Assembly: GCA_946894095.1 (NCBI GenBank) | Contig: OX335651.1 | Span: forward strand, 6,036,501-6,100,500 | Direction of reading: 5' to 3' | Origin: Incurvaria masculella | Taxonomy: Eukaryota > Arthropoda > Insecta > Lepidoptera > Incurvariidae | DNA: 64,000 bases | In this document: positions 11,597 through 23,765 of the stretch, piece by piece | How positions within the stretch are numbered: the first letter of the stretch is position 1 | Layout of the letters: each line of letters starts with the position of its first letter | Notes under the pieces: model-generated | What the model saw: only the letters and a program-made list of their open reading frames with translations | What the model was told of the DNA's origin: nothing | Databases searched by the model: none | Position numbers and translations under genes: made by a program

Positions 11597-13049
11597 CACA
11601 CTGTGACATTTGTTACAAGTGCATTGTTACGATATTACCATAATTGAATGATGATTACTCGTCGCCCATAGTTCGTCGCGCAATATCAGGGCTTATATCC
11701 AGATAAAGACGAAGTGAAGGTGACCGCAATGGCGGCGGCGGCACGGAGCGAGGGTTACCTGGCAATTAAGGCGACACTGACGCGACGCGCTCGTCAACCT
11801 TGTACATTAATCCTGCATCTTGACGGCTCCAGTCGCCTAGGGGGTAGTCAATAAACAAGATATCTTCTCTTCTTTGTATGCGATCCGCGTACGTTATTCG
11901 AGAATATAATAAAATATACAATTGTAGACCTTTGCATATCAGGTTCCAGGCTTTTGATACTTTGGTTAACATCATTGACCAAGTATTATATGAACGAGCT
12001 TATGATTCGCGATTAGGTCACTAAGATCACTTGGGGATTTGGTATTCATGGCCAACATCACACCGGAATGTATGTAAGACCGTAGGTGTTAGGGTAAGGC
12101 CCGCACAGTTTTCCATCCAGTTTAACCTTTGGAGCGCGAACGACGCAGCATCGGCGTCCTGTACCGCGCTCCCGAATCGAATAAAAATCTATATCTAAGA
12201 CACTTGTCAAGGTATCTTCAAAATAATAACTGTTCAATGTAGCTAGATAGTGCCTCCATTTATTTACGTTGTTTTTGTAGTAGTTTGGTTCAAATATAAA
12301 ATAATAAAAATCATATAACTTATTCAAATTAATCAGGAAATGTATCCTTTTCAAAAAGTAAGTAAGATAACTTACTCTGTGAATCGAATCCGAGCCACTC
12401 ACTGGTGCAGGCAGTCGACACGATGTTAATCCTGACACCGTATAATAATTACGGGCCGCAGCGGCGCCGACCACTCGTTAAGCCGCGGCTAGTTTAGCTT
12501 TTTATTTAGCGGAAAGTGCCCTTAATGGACTAATCTAAGAGCAAAAGCAGTGATAATTTCGCAGAAGGCTATGTCAAGGGTCGTAGAAAGGAAAGAAGAA
12601 ACTCACACTAGACCATGTGCCTTAAATGCAATTTGGGTGCACGCAAAAATGCCTTACTCCAAGTCATACATAATAATTGATACCTCTACATATTTCCTAT
12701 AAATATATTATATTTTATCGTATAATTATTACTATTTTTTCCATTTACCATGCAAAAAAAGATACCCGTATAATAGGTATATGTCTAACGGGACAGTAGT
12801 TCCCGGGATCGTAACTGAAAAACCCATATAATTCCAGCTATTTCCTGAAAATACTTTTTGTATGTACTCTTATCATTCCTGTTAAAAAAAATCTGAAATA
12901 TATTCATAAAAAAATCTTAATATATAAAAATACGTTTGTTAATTTTGTTTAAATATTAGAATTTTACTATTCATGCCTGATTTAAATACATCCCGTATTC
13001 GGAGGGTGTGACTTACACTTAACAATTTGTTTCACGGTTATTTAGATTT

Positions 13050-13159
13050 TAGGGTTCCGTACCCAAAGTGCCAAGCAAAAAATTTTTTTGTATTAAATCT
13101 TTTACAATGGTACGGAACCCTTCGTGTGCGAGTCCGACTCGCACTTGGCCGGTTTTTCT
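13050..13159 (+). repeat. duplicate of the short ACGGAACCC repeat
   Basis: Copy of 9601-9710 created by the tandem duplication. Confidence 0.7.
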
Positions 13160-13979
13160 TCTACGGTTTGCAGAATGATTAATAATTTACGTTCAAAAAA
13201 AAAGCCTCAACGATTGCACTATTTCACCAAAGTTAGCTGAACCCAAAGTTTAACTATAAATAGCGCCCGGTCCCCGCTGAATAAACTCGGCTTTATATTT
13301 TCAGCATTCCAGCGTTGCCCGCTGCCGGCGTAACTACACTTTACACTTAACTCAACGTAAGGAGTGGCTCCCCTGGGCCTTGCTAGCTCCGTGTTAAAAA
13401 CACCTTAATTTATTGCGCCCCATATATTTTTTGGCGCACAAAACGGCGGAGCGACCCACTGTGCAGCTCAAGTGAGAGTGAATTTATCTTTTATGAAATA
13501 TCGCAGGTAGTCGACGTGAAATATTGAGCCGTTGTTTAGTTCCTGCAGGGCTGTGCCATGGCGTGAGTCGTGTTGTTATGAGCCTTTGTTAGAATTTGTA
13601 ATTTCTCCATACTTCTGATTAATGGTTCGTGTCGGCAGTTCTTCTTGAAGGAGCGTAAGCTTTATCGCCAGCATGTAATTTATTCCTTCGGAGTTTTTTT
13701 TCACGTATTAATTTTTCCGCATCTTTCCGCAACTCCTCGATTAAATACGTTCAAATTTAAAAGATAGTGAACTTTAGTAATGATGGGTGTCTCAGCAAGA
13801 ACTTGAATTTCGAATCGCTTTTCATTATCGACTGTTAATAGTTGGGTCAGCTTCGTTACAGCTGGGAAGAACGTTTATTAAAAGTGAAAACCCATTAAAA
13901 ATAAGGAAAGCAATTTTTTTATTAATTAAAGAGTTTAGGGAAATTGCAAGGGTTTTCAAAACAACACAGCAGGAATGTT

Positions 13980-14555
13980 AAAAAAACCGACTTCAAAGAA
14001 AAAGCACTAAAAAGTAAAAAATAATTTCCATTTTTGTAGTTACGATTTTTGTTATTTTTTGAGTCGGCGTCAGCCGGGCACGCGCTGCGCCAATTAAGAG
14101 AACCTTGGCTACCTTGGCTGACACCGACTCAAAAAATAACAAAAATCGTAACTACAAAAATGGAAATATTTTTTTACTTTTTAGTGCTTTTTTTTTTGAA
14201 GTCGGTTATTTTTTTTTTGTAATTTTTTTTTATTTGTTTATTTTTAGTGAATCTGAAGTACACTTACTAATTTGTACACGTCACACAAAAATCACCGAAA
14301 TCGGTTGGAGTTATATTGAGTTATTCGTCCATTTGTCGCGCACATCTTAATACAGATTTAAGACTTATATGATTTTCTCATGGATATCATTGTCAGAACT
14401 TAACAAAATTAAAATTGGACCACTTGGGAAGCACTAGCTATCATTTAAAAAAATATCATCAAAATCGGTTCACCCAGGCAAAAGTTATTAGGTAACAAAC
14501 ACAAAAAAAATACAGACGAATTGATGACCTCCTCCTTTTTTGAAGTCGGTTAAAA
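13980..14555. repeat. duplicate of the foldback-bearing element
   Basis: Copy of 10531-11106. The hairpin part is at 13987-14205. Homopolymer lengths agree with copy 1 where I checked. Confidence 0.75.
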
Positions 14556-14648
14556 AAGAAGTAAATTGAACGAATAAACTAATCAGTGGAATTAAATATT
14601 TTATGTTTTAAAAAGAATTTCTTAAAAAAACTATTTTTGTATTTTAAT

Positions 14649-15045
14649 TAAACATGACATAGGGCTATTATCACAAAACTACCGCTGATATTAGCCGAAT
14701 TCACCACATTACAGAATGAATTAGGTGCCATACCAGGACCTTCCCCTTTTGAGCACGGCCACCCTGAACCGTATGGAAAACACGGATATTTTTTCTTTGC
14801 CGCTTCAATAGTTCCATCCAATGCGGTGGTACCAACCCGGGCGGGATTAACCCTACCACCTAGTAGGAGACGAGGACCTATAGTTTGACATGGGTTCCTA
14901 AACATGGGACAGCTCATATTCGTAACGAAATGCACTTATCCAACTGAGAAAGATAAAGAAAGTGGTGCATGACCGGGCCGAGGATTTGAACTCATAACCT
15001 CTCGCATGAAAGGAGAGTCCTCTATCCCCTAGACCTCGAGCCGTA
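14649..15045 (-). repeat. duplicate of the tRNA-headed SINE
   Basis: Copy of 11200-11596 created by the tandem duplication. Confidence 0.65.
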
Positions 15046-15979
15046 CACACTGTGACATTTGTTACAAGTGCATTGTTACGATATTACCATAATTGAATGA
15101 TGATTACTCGTCGCCCATAGTTCGTCGCGCAATATCAGGGCTTATATCCAGATAAAGACGAAGTGAAGGTGACCGCAATGGCGGCGGCGGCACGGAGCGA
15201 GGGTTACCTGGCAATTAAGGCGACACTGACGCGACGCGCTCGTCAACCTTGTACATTAATCCTGCATCTTGACGGCTCCAGTCGCCTAGGGGGTAGTCAA
15301 TAAACAAGATATCTTCTCTTCTTTGTATGCGATCCGCGTACGTTATTCGAGAATATAATAAAATATACAATTGTAGACCTTTGCATATCAGGTTCCAGGC
15401 TTTTGATACTTTGGTTAACATCATTGACCAAGTATTATATGAACGAGCTTATGATTCGCGATTAGGTCACTAAGATCACTTGGGGATTTGGTATTCATGG
15501 CCAACATCACACCGGAATGTATGTAAGACCGTAGGTGTTAGGGTAAGGCCCGCACAGTTTTCCATCCAGTTTAACCTTTGGAGCGCGAACGACGCAGCAT
15601 CGGCGTCCTGTACCGCGCTCCCGAATCGAATAAAAATCTATATCTAAGACACTTGTCAAGGTATCTTCAAAATAATAACTGTTCAATGTAGCTAGATAGT
15701 GCCTCCATTTATTTACGTTGTTTTTGTAGTAGTTTGGTTCAAATATAAAATAATAAAAATCATATAACTTATTCAAATTAATCAGGAAATGTATCCTTTT
15801 CAAAAAGTAAGTAAGATAACTTACTCTGTGAATCGAATCCGAGCCACTCACTGGTGCAGGCAGTCGACACGATGTTAATCCTGACACCGTATAATAATTA
15901 CGGGCCGCAGCGGCGCCGACCACTCGTTAAGCCGCGGCTAGTTTAGCTTTTTATTTAGCGGAAAGTGCCCTTAATGGAC

Positions 15980-16257
15980 GGTGTGCGCGGAGAAACGCTT
16001 GAGTGGCGTGAAAATATGCGCTGGCGAATGTACCGGCACCAACCAGCGTTGTTGCTGGTCATAGTGGCAGAGTTGGTGTCATCACTCCTGATCGTTACGA
16101 TAGCGACCGATACTTTATATCAAGTATATTAAAATAAATGGTTAAAGCCAATTTAGTTAACAGCGAGCGTAATAACTTCGATTTATCATCATGACATACG
16201 TTTCGATAAAGTCTATTGATGGACATTGGGATAGCAGAAGAAGTCCAAAGATGAACA
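15980..16257. other. no gene recognised
   Basis: Unique-looking DNA after the duplication. CACCAACCAGC...GCTGGT near 16040 can form a weak local hairpin. Confidence 0.4.
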
Positions 16258-16985
16258 AGAAAAACTATCCGGAAATAGTGTTATCTGACAGTGCATGAAT
16301 TTGACATAAGTCGCCATACATTCTCGAAGTCTATAAAGTACTTCATAAACCCATTAATTCTAAAGCCAAAAAAGCTATCAGGAAAAAGAGTTATCAGACG
16401 TTGCATGAACATGACATAAGTCGCCATACATTCTCGAAATCTTTAAAGTACTTTTTGAATCATTGAATTCAAAAGCTAAAAAAGTTATCTGGAAAAAGTG
16501 ATATCAGACGGTGCATGAACATGACATAAGTCGCCATACATACTCGAAGTCTTTAAGTACTTCATAAATCCATTAATTCTAAAGCCAAAAAAGCTATCCG
16601 GAAAAAGTGTTATCAGACGCTGCATGAACATGGCATAAGTCGCCATAGAATCTCGAATTCTATAAAGATGACTTCATAAATCCTTTAATGCAAAAGCTAA
16701 AAAAGCAATCCGGAAAAAGTGTTATCAGACGATGCATGAACATAACAAAGGTCTCCATACATTCTCGAAGTCTACAAAGGTGACATCATGAATCCTTTGA
16801 TTCAATAGCCAATAAAGCCATCCGGAAACAGTGTTATCAGACGGTACATGAACATGACATAAGTCTTCATACATTCTCGAAGTCCATAAAGCTTACTTCA
16901 TGAATCCTTTAATTCTAAAGCCAAAAAATCTATTCGGAAAATGTGTTATCAGACAAAGCATGAACATGACATAACATCTCCATTC
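16258..16985 (+). repeat. tandem array, about 7 units of 109-112 bp
   Basis: The landmark GCATGAA(CATGACATAAG) recurs at 16292, 16403, 16513, 16622, 16734, 16846 and 16958. Each unit also holds CCGGAAAAAGTGTTATCAGAC, CATACATTCTCGAAGTCT, and AATTCTAAAGCCAAAAAAGC or close variants. The units differ at many positions and by small indels, so the array is much less homogeneous than the 100-bp array at 28.1 kb. Minisatellite-like, non-coding. Confidence 0.9.
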
Positions 16986-19900
16986 ATGACATTCGTGTAC
17001 ATTTCTCCGCAGCATTCCGCACAAACACTTGCTGGTTGTGAGGAGCATTTCAGACATGCAGTGTTGACTTTCATAGTCCGGTTCTTGGCTTCTAAGGCTG
17101 TTAGACCTGCCGCAGTAAAAAAATCTAAAAAAATTTGCAGGGCTTGCAGCCTGCGAAACAGTTTTGAAATTACCTTTCGTTTTGAATTCACTAGAATGTA
17201 GACTATGCTAAAGGCGGTGTTGGCGAAAAAGAACGGAGGGGACTTCTATGGAATTAAGTTATTGCTAACGAGTCAGAGGATTAACAAAGGTCCAGCAATT
17301 ACTGACAATCGCGTTCAGATCTTGGAACTTTGCAGTGAGGACGTGATTTTTCTTAGTTAAAATCCTCATTTTAATGATCTGTAAATGGTGAGATATTTAA
17401 TCATCGGTAGATAAAAGTCTGCATGACTAAAATAAAGGAATTGTGTGAGGAAGCAGTGGAATCATAACTAAAAGTTGTTCAACATTAATGTTTATTCATT
17501 TGTCTTTCAGCAAAAGGAAATGTAGTAAAGCAATAAGAACAGATCTATATGCAGAGCATTGCTTCATGATTAAATCAAAACATACAAGTATACAAAGCAT
17601 GATTAGTAAACAATCGCCATTATTGTAGCGCACTATGATGACGTAGAAATGGAGACGGCTCAGAACAGAAGTTTTCATAGTCACATGCCGCTCTAAAGAA
17701 AAGGAAATGGGACAGCGATGTCATAACATCTCTGAACCTCGCAGCACTTTATCGTTATGAAATGTGACGTGCAAAGAATGAGTTGGCTCATCCGAAATAA
17801 AAACTGGAAAGAATGATATTAAGTGGAGGCCGAGAGAAGAGCTCTCGTAAATTCTTATTTACTCAGGGTCGCCTCTTAATCTTGAAATATGCTGTTAACA
17901 AGACGCCACACTACTGACGGTGCGTTTAGCTGTGGACTATGTTTGTGAACTATAGGAAGAAATGTAATGCTTTGTAGGAACAGTGGATCACTTAAAGTGA
18001 TAATAAATTAGAGTATTGTTTCTTATCAAATCTACGATTATACCACGTAATTTTTTTATTTTTACAATCTTTCATTCTATGCAATTTTTTTATGTTAAGT
18101 GCGGCATATGGCGTACGCCAGGACCTAACAAAAAAGGCGCCTGACGACACCCGGGCTTTCGAACTTTCACAAAGGCTAACCCAGCGGGCCGGCCAGTTGC
18201 TTCTTCACACCATGTTTGAAGAACCCCAGGCTGTACTTTGAGAGAAGAACTTCGGCAGGCAGTTTACCGACCCTATAGATAAAATATCTAGAGGATCGGT
18301 GGGTTTTTATTTTGGGAATGTCGCCAGTGATGGGTACATTCCTCTCCTGTTTCGCGTTGTGCGGTGGTAGAAAGGGGACGGAAGGACACAGTTATGCAGC
18401 TCCAAAGAGCATTCTCCATGGTTAAGACCAGTAAAGACGATAGAATGCAGCCAGAGACCCTGGCACCAATACCTTGGGGTTACCACCCAAGTGAGTGATA
18501 AAATCTGACGTTTTTTTGCAATTTGTACCCTGCTGTAAAACCACTAGTTATTAGGCCAAGTAAACTGATATTTACCAGAAAGCATGGAACAAAATTAACT
18601 AAACGTCAGATTGAATCCCTCTCTTACCTATTCCAGTTTAATTAACCATGATAGGCCCACAAAAATCATGGTAGAAACGATTGAAATAAGCATGGAACAA
18701 TAGATGTAGGTTTTCTTTCGATTCGAAAATCAAATCTATGACAGTTAACATGATATCTGATACTCTAGAGATAATTTTAACTACACGAATGGTTAACTAA
18801 AAAAAACTATTTGAAAGACGTTGATTATGTCAACTCTTTGTCACTCTCTAAACAAGATTTTAGTTACCATACACGTGCGTCCTTAGTGTGTAGTTCCCGC
18901 GATGTAAATAATATCGCAACTCCGTGTGCCTAAGAGGCCAATCGCATAAAGGCGAGTAAAAAGAATCATTTATTCAAAAGAAACCATTTCAGGCGGAGCG
19001 TATTTCAAATGGAAAAATAGACATTCAAAGGAGCAGATTATGTCGAAATGCGACACATAAATAAGTTTATTTGGCAGCATTAGCTTTTTGCGAGCGCCGC
19101 TCTGCATGAATGGGGGGCCGCCGATGAGATAAATCTTCGGATTTGAAAGAGGAGATAAATTTATTTGTTTAAAATATAAGGCCATTGTCGGATTTTTTGC
19201 GAACTAATTTATGTTTTTATTTGGCGTGAAATACAATCGGGACTTAGATTTCGGTGCCCGATATATTATCGGTTCTACATTTGACAGCGAAGAAAATGGG
19301 CTTGGGCCGTGGAGTAAGCAGCTTGCATGACTTGATGGTTCAAATGTGCAGTATTAAAATGGATGGATAATGCATATTTCTATGAAGTGTTGTCTGGAAA
19401 AAATGAATGTTGGGTATCAAAGTCAAAAGTTTTTCTTGTTGAACAAGTAATATTTAAAAAAAATGTGTACATATATTTCTGAAAATTTTAATGTATGTAT
19501 TACATTGATAGATATTTACCATCCCGAATTTAACTTTAACTAGTAAAAATATCTCAACTATAATTATAAAAATTATACACTGTAAAACAATTTAAAAAAA
19601 TAAACTATATTTATCTTTCTTTTCTTTTCTTACGCTTATTTTTCTATTCTTCTTCTTTTTATATACGAATTTTTTTTAATACTTTTGCTTTGTAATACAA
19701 TTATGAATTTGCACACCATCTAAAATATTACTTACATAGATCATCGTAATAAAAAAAACCAAAACATAAATTGCTTGTAGTTAATACTATTTTATGCAGC
19801 ATTGTTTTATGTTCCTTGTGGAACTAGGCCATACCAGGACCGTCACTGAACTAGAGAATACAACATATTTCCGGGAGTGCATTAGGCTGTATAACATTGT

Positions 19901-19989
19901 TCCGAAGGGCATACGGTATGATCAAAGCATACTCCTTTTGAGATTTATAAACTGTCTATAAATTTATGAATCCAAGAGTGAGAGTACAC
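16986..19989. other. no gene recognised; GC-richer block at 18100-18500
   Basis: Overlapping frames on both strands at 16941-17201 give a Cys-rich minus-strand peptide with no certain family. The block at 18105-18490 is GC-richer and may be part of an unrecognised element. The rest is AT-rich with no coding support. Confidence 0.35.
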
Positions 19990-20004
19990 TAATGGAGAAA
20001 AAGA

Positions 20005-20090
20005 AACAACTGGATCTCTTCATGCATGCTCTACGATAACGGGTGCCACGTACCTAACGTCTCCGTAGTACTTCATCAATTTGGACGAAA
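20005..20090 (-). pseudogene. LINE reverse-transcriptase ORF tail, fragment
   Basis: On the minus strand a short stretch reads VRGTRYRRACMKR, matching the 'VR-TRNRRACMKR' C-terminal tail of a lepidopteran non-LTR element. The same tail appears at 56708-56760 on the plus strand. The fragment is short and surrounded by unassigned DNA. A SINE follows at 20167. Confidence 0.45.
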
Positions 20091-20166
20091 GAATATCACA
20101 CACAAAAGTTATATACAACTCAATATGCGATTCGGGATGCATAAAAGCTCTTTTAGTGGCTCTTTT

Positions 20167-20527
20167 CAGTGGCCCAGTGGCGCGACACTTCGGCGATCGC
20201 TCTCCGAAGTGAAGCAACGCTGGGTCCGGTCTGGTCTTGGATGGGTGACCATTCGACCGTTAAGAGAGGCTGGCCGTGGTTCGGATTCCACGTTAAACTG
20301 TAGGTCCCCTTCCTTACTTACTAGGTGGTAGGGTTCATCCCGCCCGGGTTGGTACCATCGCATTGGAAGCGGCAATGAAAATTGTCCGTGTTTTCCATTC
20401 AGTTCAATGTAGCCGTGCAATATAAGGAAGGTCCTGGCATGGCACCTAGTTCCCATGTGGTGTGTTGGGCTAATACCATGACAGAAGGTGTGGTATTAGC
20501 CATCCATGTCCAGTCACATAAAAAAAA
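20167..20527 (+). repeat. 5S-rRNA-headed SINE
   Basis: Starts CAGTGGCCCAGTGGCGCGAC. The 5S-like head CGAAGTGAAGCAACGCTGGG and TTGGATGGGTGACC is followed by GGTTCGGATTCC, the shared body and an A-tail at 20519-20527. Compared with the 8284 copy it lacks the 'TGAACGATGGTC' segment near 20370, a small deletion. It is directly followed by a mariner fragment. Confidence 0.75.
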
Positions 20528-20574
20528 GCTATGAGCTGCTTTAGTACCGCACCCAGAACATTCCGTACTTCAGG

Positions 20575-20700
20575 GGTTGTTGGTTTCTGTCTTTTGTCGA
20601 GGGGGCATGGTATTGTTGGATCTCCAAAAGTGATCCGATCACTACAGAAACCTATTGTGAGCGTTATGAATAGCAAGTAGCCGTGGCAAATGAAGCGTGC
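20575..20700 (+). pseudogene. mariner transposase fragment (around second catalytic Asp)
   Basis: Plus strand reads LVSVFCRGGMVLLDLQK. After a one-base frame change it continues SDPITTETYCERYE. This fits the mariner segment '(V)SVFWD-xGVxLxDxL...G-TIxxExYCExL' of the DD34D catalytic domain. The usual WD of that motif reads CR here. A stop follows the second piece. It is too short and broken to act. The minus strand is also open and begins with a hydrophobic stretch, but the mariner reading explains the sequence better. Confidence 0.45.
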
Positions 20701-20984
20701 CAATTGTTGTGATAGTGTGACGAAGTGACGAACGGTGTGACGGTGTGACCATGCGTGTGGGTTTTATCACTGCAGATGTCAGATTCATTCGTTCCGGGAA
20801 GGCGAAAGCAATTTGATTTCAAATTTATAGTACAATAAATTTATCCGTCTAGTTATTGTCTTGCCATTGAGGTAACACAGTAGATTGCCAACTGGCCAGA
20901 CGGTTTCAATAGATCAGTATATTCAGCATATCTGTATATCTTTGTAAAGAGATTTAACTTTTACTGTTAACTTCAACGATGAGA

Positions 20985-21470
20985 TCGTAGCCTAGTGGAG
21001 CGGGGACTTGCCGTTCAGAGGTCAGCCGTCTGGTCTGGTCTTGGATGGGTGACCATTCGACCGTTAAGAGAGGCTGGCCGTGGTTCGGATTCCACGTTAA
21101 ACTGTAGGTCCCCTTCCTTACTTACTAGGTGGTAGGGTTCATCCTCGGCCCGTTAATGCACCACTTTATTATTCTTTCTGAGTTGGATGAGTGCATTTAG
21201 CGAATGCGAGCTGCTGCATGTTTCGGAATCCATGTAAAACTGTAGGACCCCATCTCCTACTAGGTGGTATGATTTAAGCCCGCCCGTGTTGGCACCAGAG
21301 CATTAGATGAAAAGATGGTCGAAGAGGCAATAAAGAAATGGCCGTGTTTTCCATACAGTTCAATATAGCCGTGCTTATAAAGCGAACGTCCTGGCATGTC
21401 ACCTTATTCCTTCGGGAATGTGATGTATTGGGCTAATATCAGCCATCCATGTCAGGTTACATGAACAAAA
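20985..21470 (+). repeat. mosaic SINE: tRNA head, 5S-family insert, tRNA-family body
   Basis: Begins TCGTAGCCTAGTGGAGCGGGG, the tRNA-type head. At about 21029 it switches to the 5S-type sequence (TCTGGTCTTGGATGGGTGACC through TTACTTACTAGGTGG). At AGGGTTCATCC (about 21135-21145) it switches back to the tRNA-type continuation CCCGTTAATGCACCACTTT with its full body. The 5S-type insert is about 115 bp and replaces the tRNA-type box-B region. Both promoter types are therefore partly present in one copy. Confidence 0.8.
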
Positions 21471-23439
21471 ATAAACTAATTTTGACTATAATATTTATAT
21501 TATTACTAGAAAAAATATAACTCGGACAAAAGTTTGTTAAACATGTACCACTGCAACGTTTAATTCGATTTTCATGTAGTTTTAACTTTGGATAAAGCCG
21601 ACTGTAACATATTTTTCATGGTCAAATATATGGTTAGTCACTGCATTAATGTATAAATGGAAGTTTATGTATTTATGTAAGTCACTAATAATATATTCAT
21701 CAAAAACTGGTTTGAGCCATAAAATGTGTTCAAAAATTCTTCAATTCAAAATGTAGCCATCCCAAACACTGCGAGTATTAATGAGTATTAATGATAAAAG
21801 ATGTTCATAAATATCCTTTCACAATGCGAGGGGAAGAGAACCACGGACGGGAGAGGAGAACGCGACGCAACATAATGCCAATACTTCAAAACCATTACCG
21901 CGAACTTGGATTTAGTGCCGTTTAAAGAACGAGAAAGCAATAGAGATGTCTTTCGATGTGAAATTAGGAAAATAAAATGAGAAAGTATTTTGCTAAGTAA
22001 TGGACTAGAATACTGTGATAAATTAAGTAATTTTTAGCGAAATAAGATATACGTAGCTAGTGTTTGGTAAAAAGTATAAACATACTCATATATCTAAATA
22101 TGTACATACACATATTTAGATCTAAGTTTGTATTTCATAATCGTTTACGGAAACAATGATTTCTGTAAACAAGTGAAGTTTCTTTGCGGGTTGTTCTTTA
22201 CTGAGTTGATCGAATCCGCGGATCTTTGTGACGTAACTAAGTGTAGTTTGACCGCCAAAAATTTAAATAAATGAATGTGAAAAATTTTAATTTAAAAGTG
22301 TTCGCGGGCGGTATTCATCTGACCGATGAGGCCAATGCGTCGGATGGAAACCCTAACCTACTTGATCTAGGTGAAAATATGGCTTCTCCCTACTTTCGGT
22401 GCCCGCTGCTGGCTGTTGGCTGGCGTCTCCGTGCGCCATCGCCGACACTTTACTTTTGCAGTAACACACTCAAGCATACAGGTTGTTTTGCCAACACTTA
22501 TTTTATATAACTTATATTTTATATTTTACCTTAATTACACTTATATTTTACTAACACAAGCACACGAACTCAAGACCTATTCTCGTGAAGGCTTTCAAAA
22601 TGTCTCTCTCCTTAAGTTGCTGTCAAAGTCACAGACAACTTCCGATTCGATCTGTCCCAGCACTGACAGATCCAGGACAAAGACAACTTCTTTTTTAGCA
22701 ACATGTTTGTATCAGGGGTAGGACCTTCATTTCAACTAAACATATAGCTTGTTATAGATAGCTATAGATTGAGTTTGATTGAATCGATGTAATCTTACAG
22801 GCCAATGTATGTAACATTGTATGCTAACGACGATCAGCCCGACACCGGGTTTTGGGATTATTGTGATTTCACAGTGGCATTAGGGTTTGATAATTCATAC
22901 AACAATATACGAAAATGTCATAATAATGTCAGTCTTAAAGCACTTATTCTGGTCCATCTACAAAGGCTTCTAGACCAAAGGATTCTAGATCACTGGCATT
23001 ATTATTATTATTTTCGAAATTTTAACACAATTTTATTTTGAATACTGTCACACTGGCCAATGAGGCAGAGTGACATCATAGTGAAAATAATCTATTCTTC
23101 ATTTATTTTAGCTAAGCAGTTATTTAGCGATTTTTCATATCACATACGTTACTTCTATTTTGCTTGAATGTAATTTCAATAAATAAACAACAAATTATTA
23201 TGTCCATAATAACTCATTTAAGGGGTATGCAGCTCCGCCTGTAACTTCACTCCTTTCTTAGTGTTTCAGGAAAGCGTTTGTTTTATGCGCAACTAATGAA
23301 AAGTCCCTCTTTTCTAATGACGTATTGATATGGTAGAGCCCATCTAGATTAACACGCTTTGAATAAAACATGGTCGAAACGACAAAAACAAATTCTATCT
23401 TAGCTAAATTTATTTTTATTTAACCGGACATAAATTGCT
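21471..23439. other. no gene recognised
   Basis: AT-rich, with short ORFs at 22271-22721 that show no domain signature. An open stretch at 22805-23041 is likewise unsupported. Confidence 0.4.
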
Positions 23440-23765
23440 AATTCCACAGCTACGACAATAGCCCAACATACCTCCGTTCCAAAGGAATTAGATACCATGT
23501 TAGTTAGGACCTATAACATTCATTTCAAACGTTTTTAACTAGGACCTTATGTAAACACCGTAATATTGAAATGGATGGAAAAACCGACTAACTTCAATTA
23601 CCACTTTTACTATATTTTCCAATGCGATAGTATTACCCCGGGCTTAACCCTACCACCTAGTAGGGAAGTGGACCTACGCATGAAAGTTAATGAAGAAGGT
23701 TCTGGCATGGCACCCAGTTTATTCGGTTGTGGGATGTATTGGGTCAATATGAATGTAACATCTAA
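23440..23765. repeat. rearranged SINE fragments
   Basis: The left part (23440-23520) reads as a minus-strand SINE tail. The middle (23565-23680) has ATTGAAATGGATGGAAAAACC and CCCTACCACCTAGTAGGG. The right part (23695-23765) reads as a plus-strand body end (GGTTCTGGCATGGCACCCAG). The orientation switch implies an inverted or internally rearranged copy. It is degenerate. Confidence 0.5.

Larger units (their letters stand above)
9083..12530. repeat. tandem duplication, copy 1 (unit 3,448-3,449 bp)
   Basis: Starts AATCTAAGAGCAAAAGCAG and ends CCCTTAATGGAC. The next unit begins at 12532. Every landmark recurs at +3,449 and translated frames in the two copies are identical, including around poly-A/T runs. 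The unit contains a short ACGGAACCC repeat (9601), a foldback-bearing element (10531-11106), a tRNA-headed SINE on the minus strand (11200-11596) and otherwise unassigned DNA. No gene is recognised in the unit. Confidence 0.95.
12532..15979. repeat. tandem duplication, copy 2
   Basis: Same orientation as copy 1 and offset by exactly 3,449. A single extra T at 12531 separates ...TTAATGGAC from AATCTAAGAG. That T matches neither the base before copy 1 (A at 9082) nor the base after copy 2 (G at 15980). I found no difference between copies in the stretches I compared, so the event is recent or an assembly artefact. Confidence 0.95.

Noticed and set aside
12058..12474. 138-codon minus-strand frame (and its copy at 15507-15923)
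   Set aside because: No domain, low-complexity Tyr/Asn-rich middle, and overlap with a SINE-like fragment at one end. Being present twice is due to the tandem duplication, not conservation.
16941..17201. Cys-rich peptide on the minus strand (CLKC, CAECC)
   Set aside because: Considered as a zinc-binding transposase end. Spacing does not fit a family I know, and the complementary strand is equally open.
20470..20703. Minus-strand 77-codon frame with a signal-peptide-like start (MARFICHGYLLFITLTIGFC)
   Set aside because: The opposite strand reads as a mariner transposase fragment, and the frame runs into the SINE tail. The hydrophobic start is better seen as chance.
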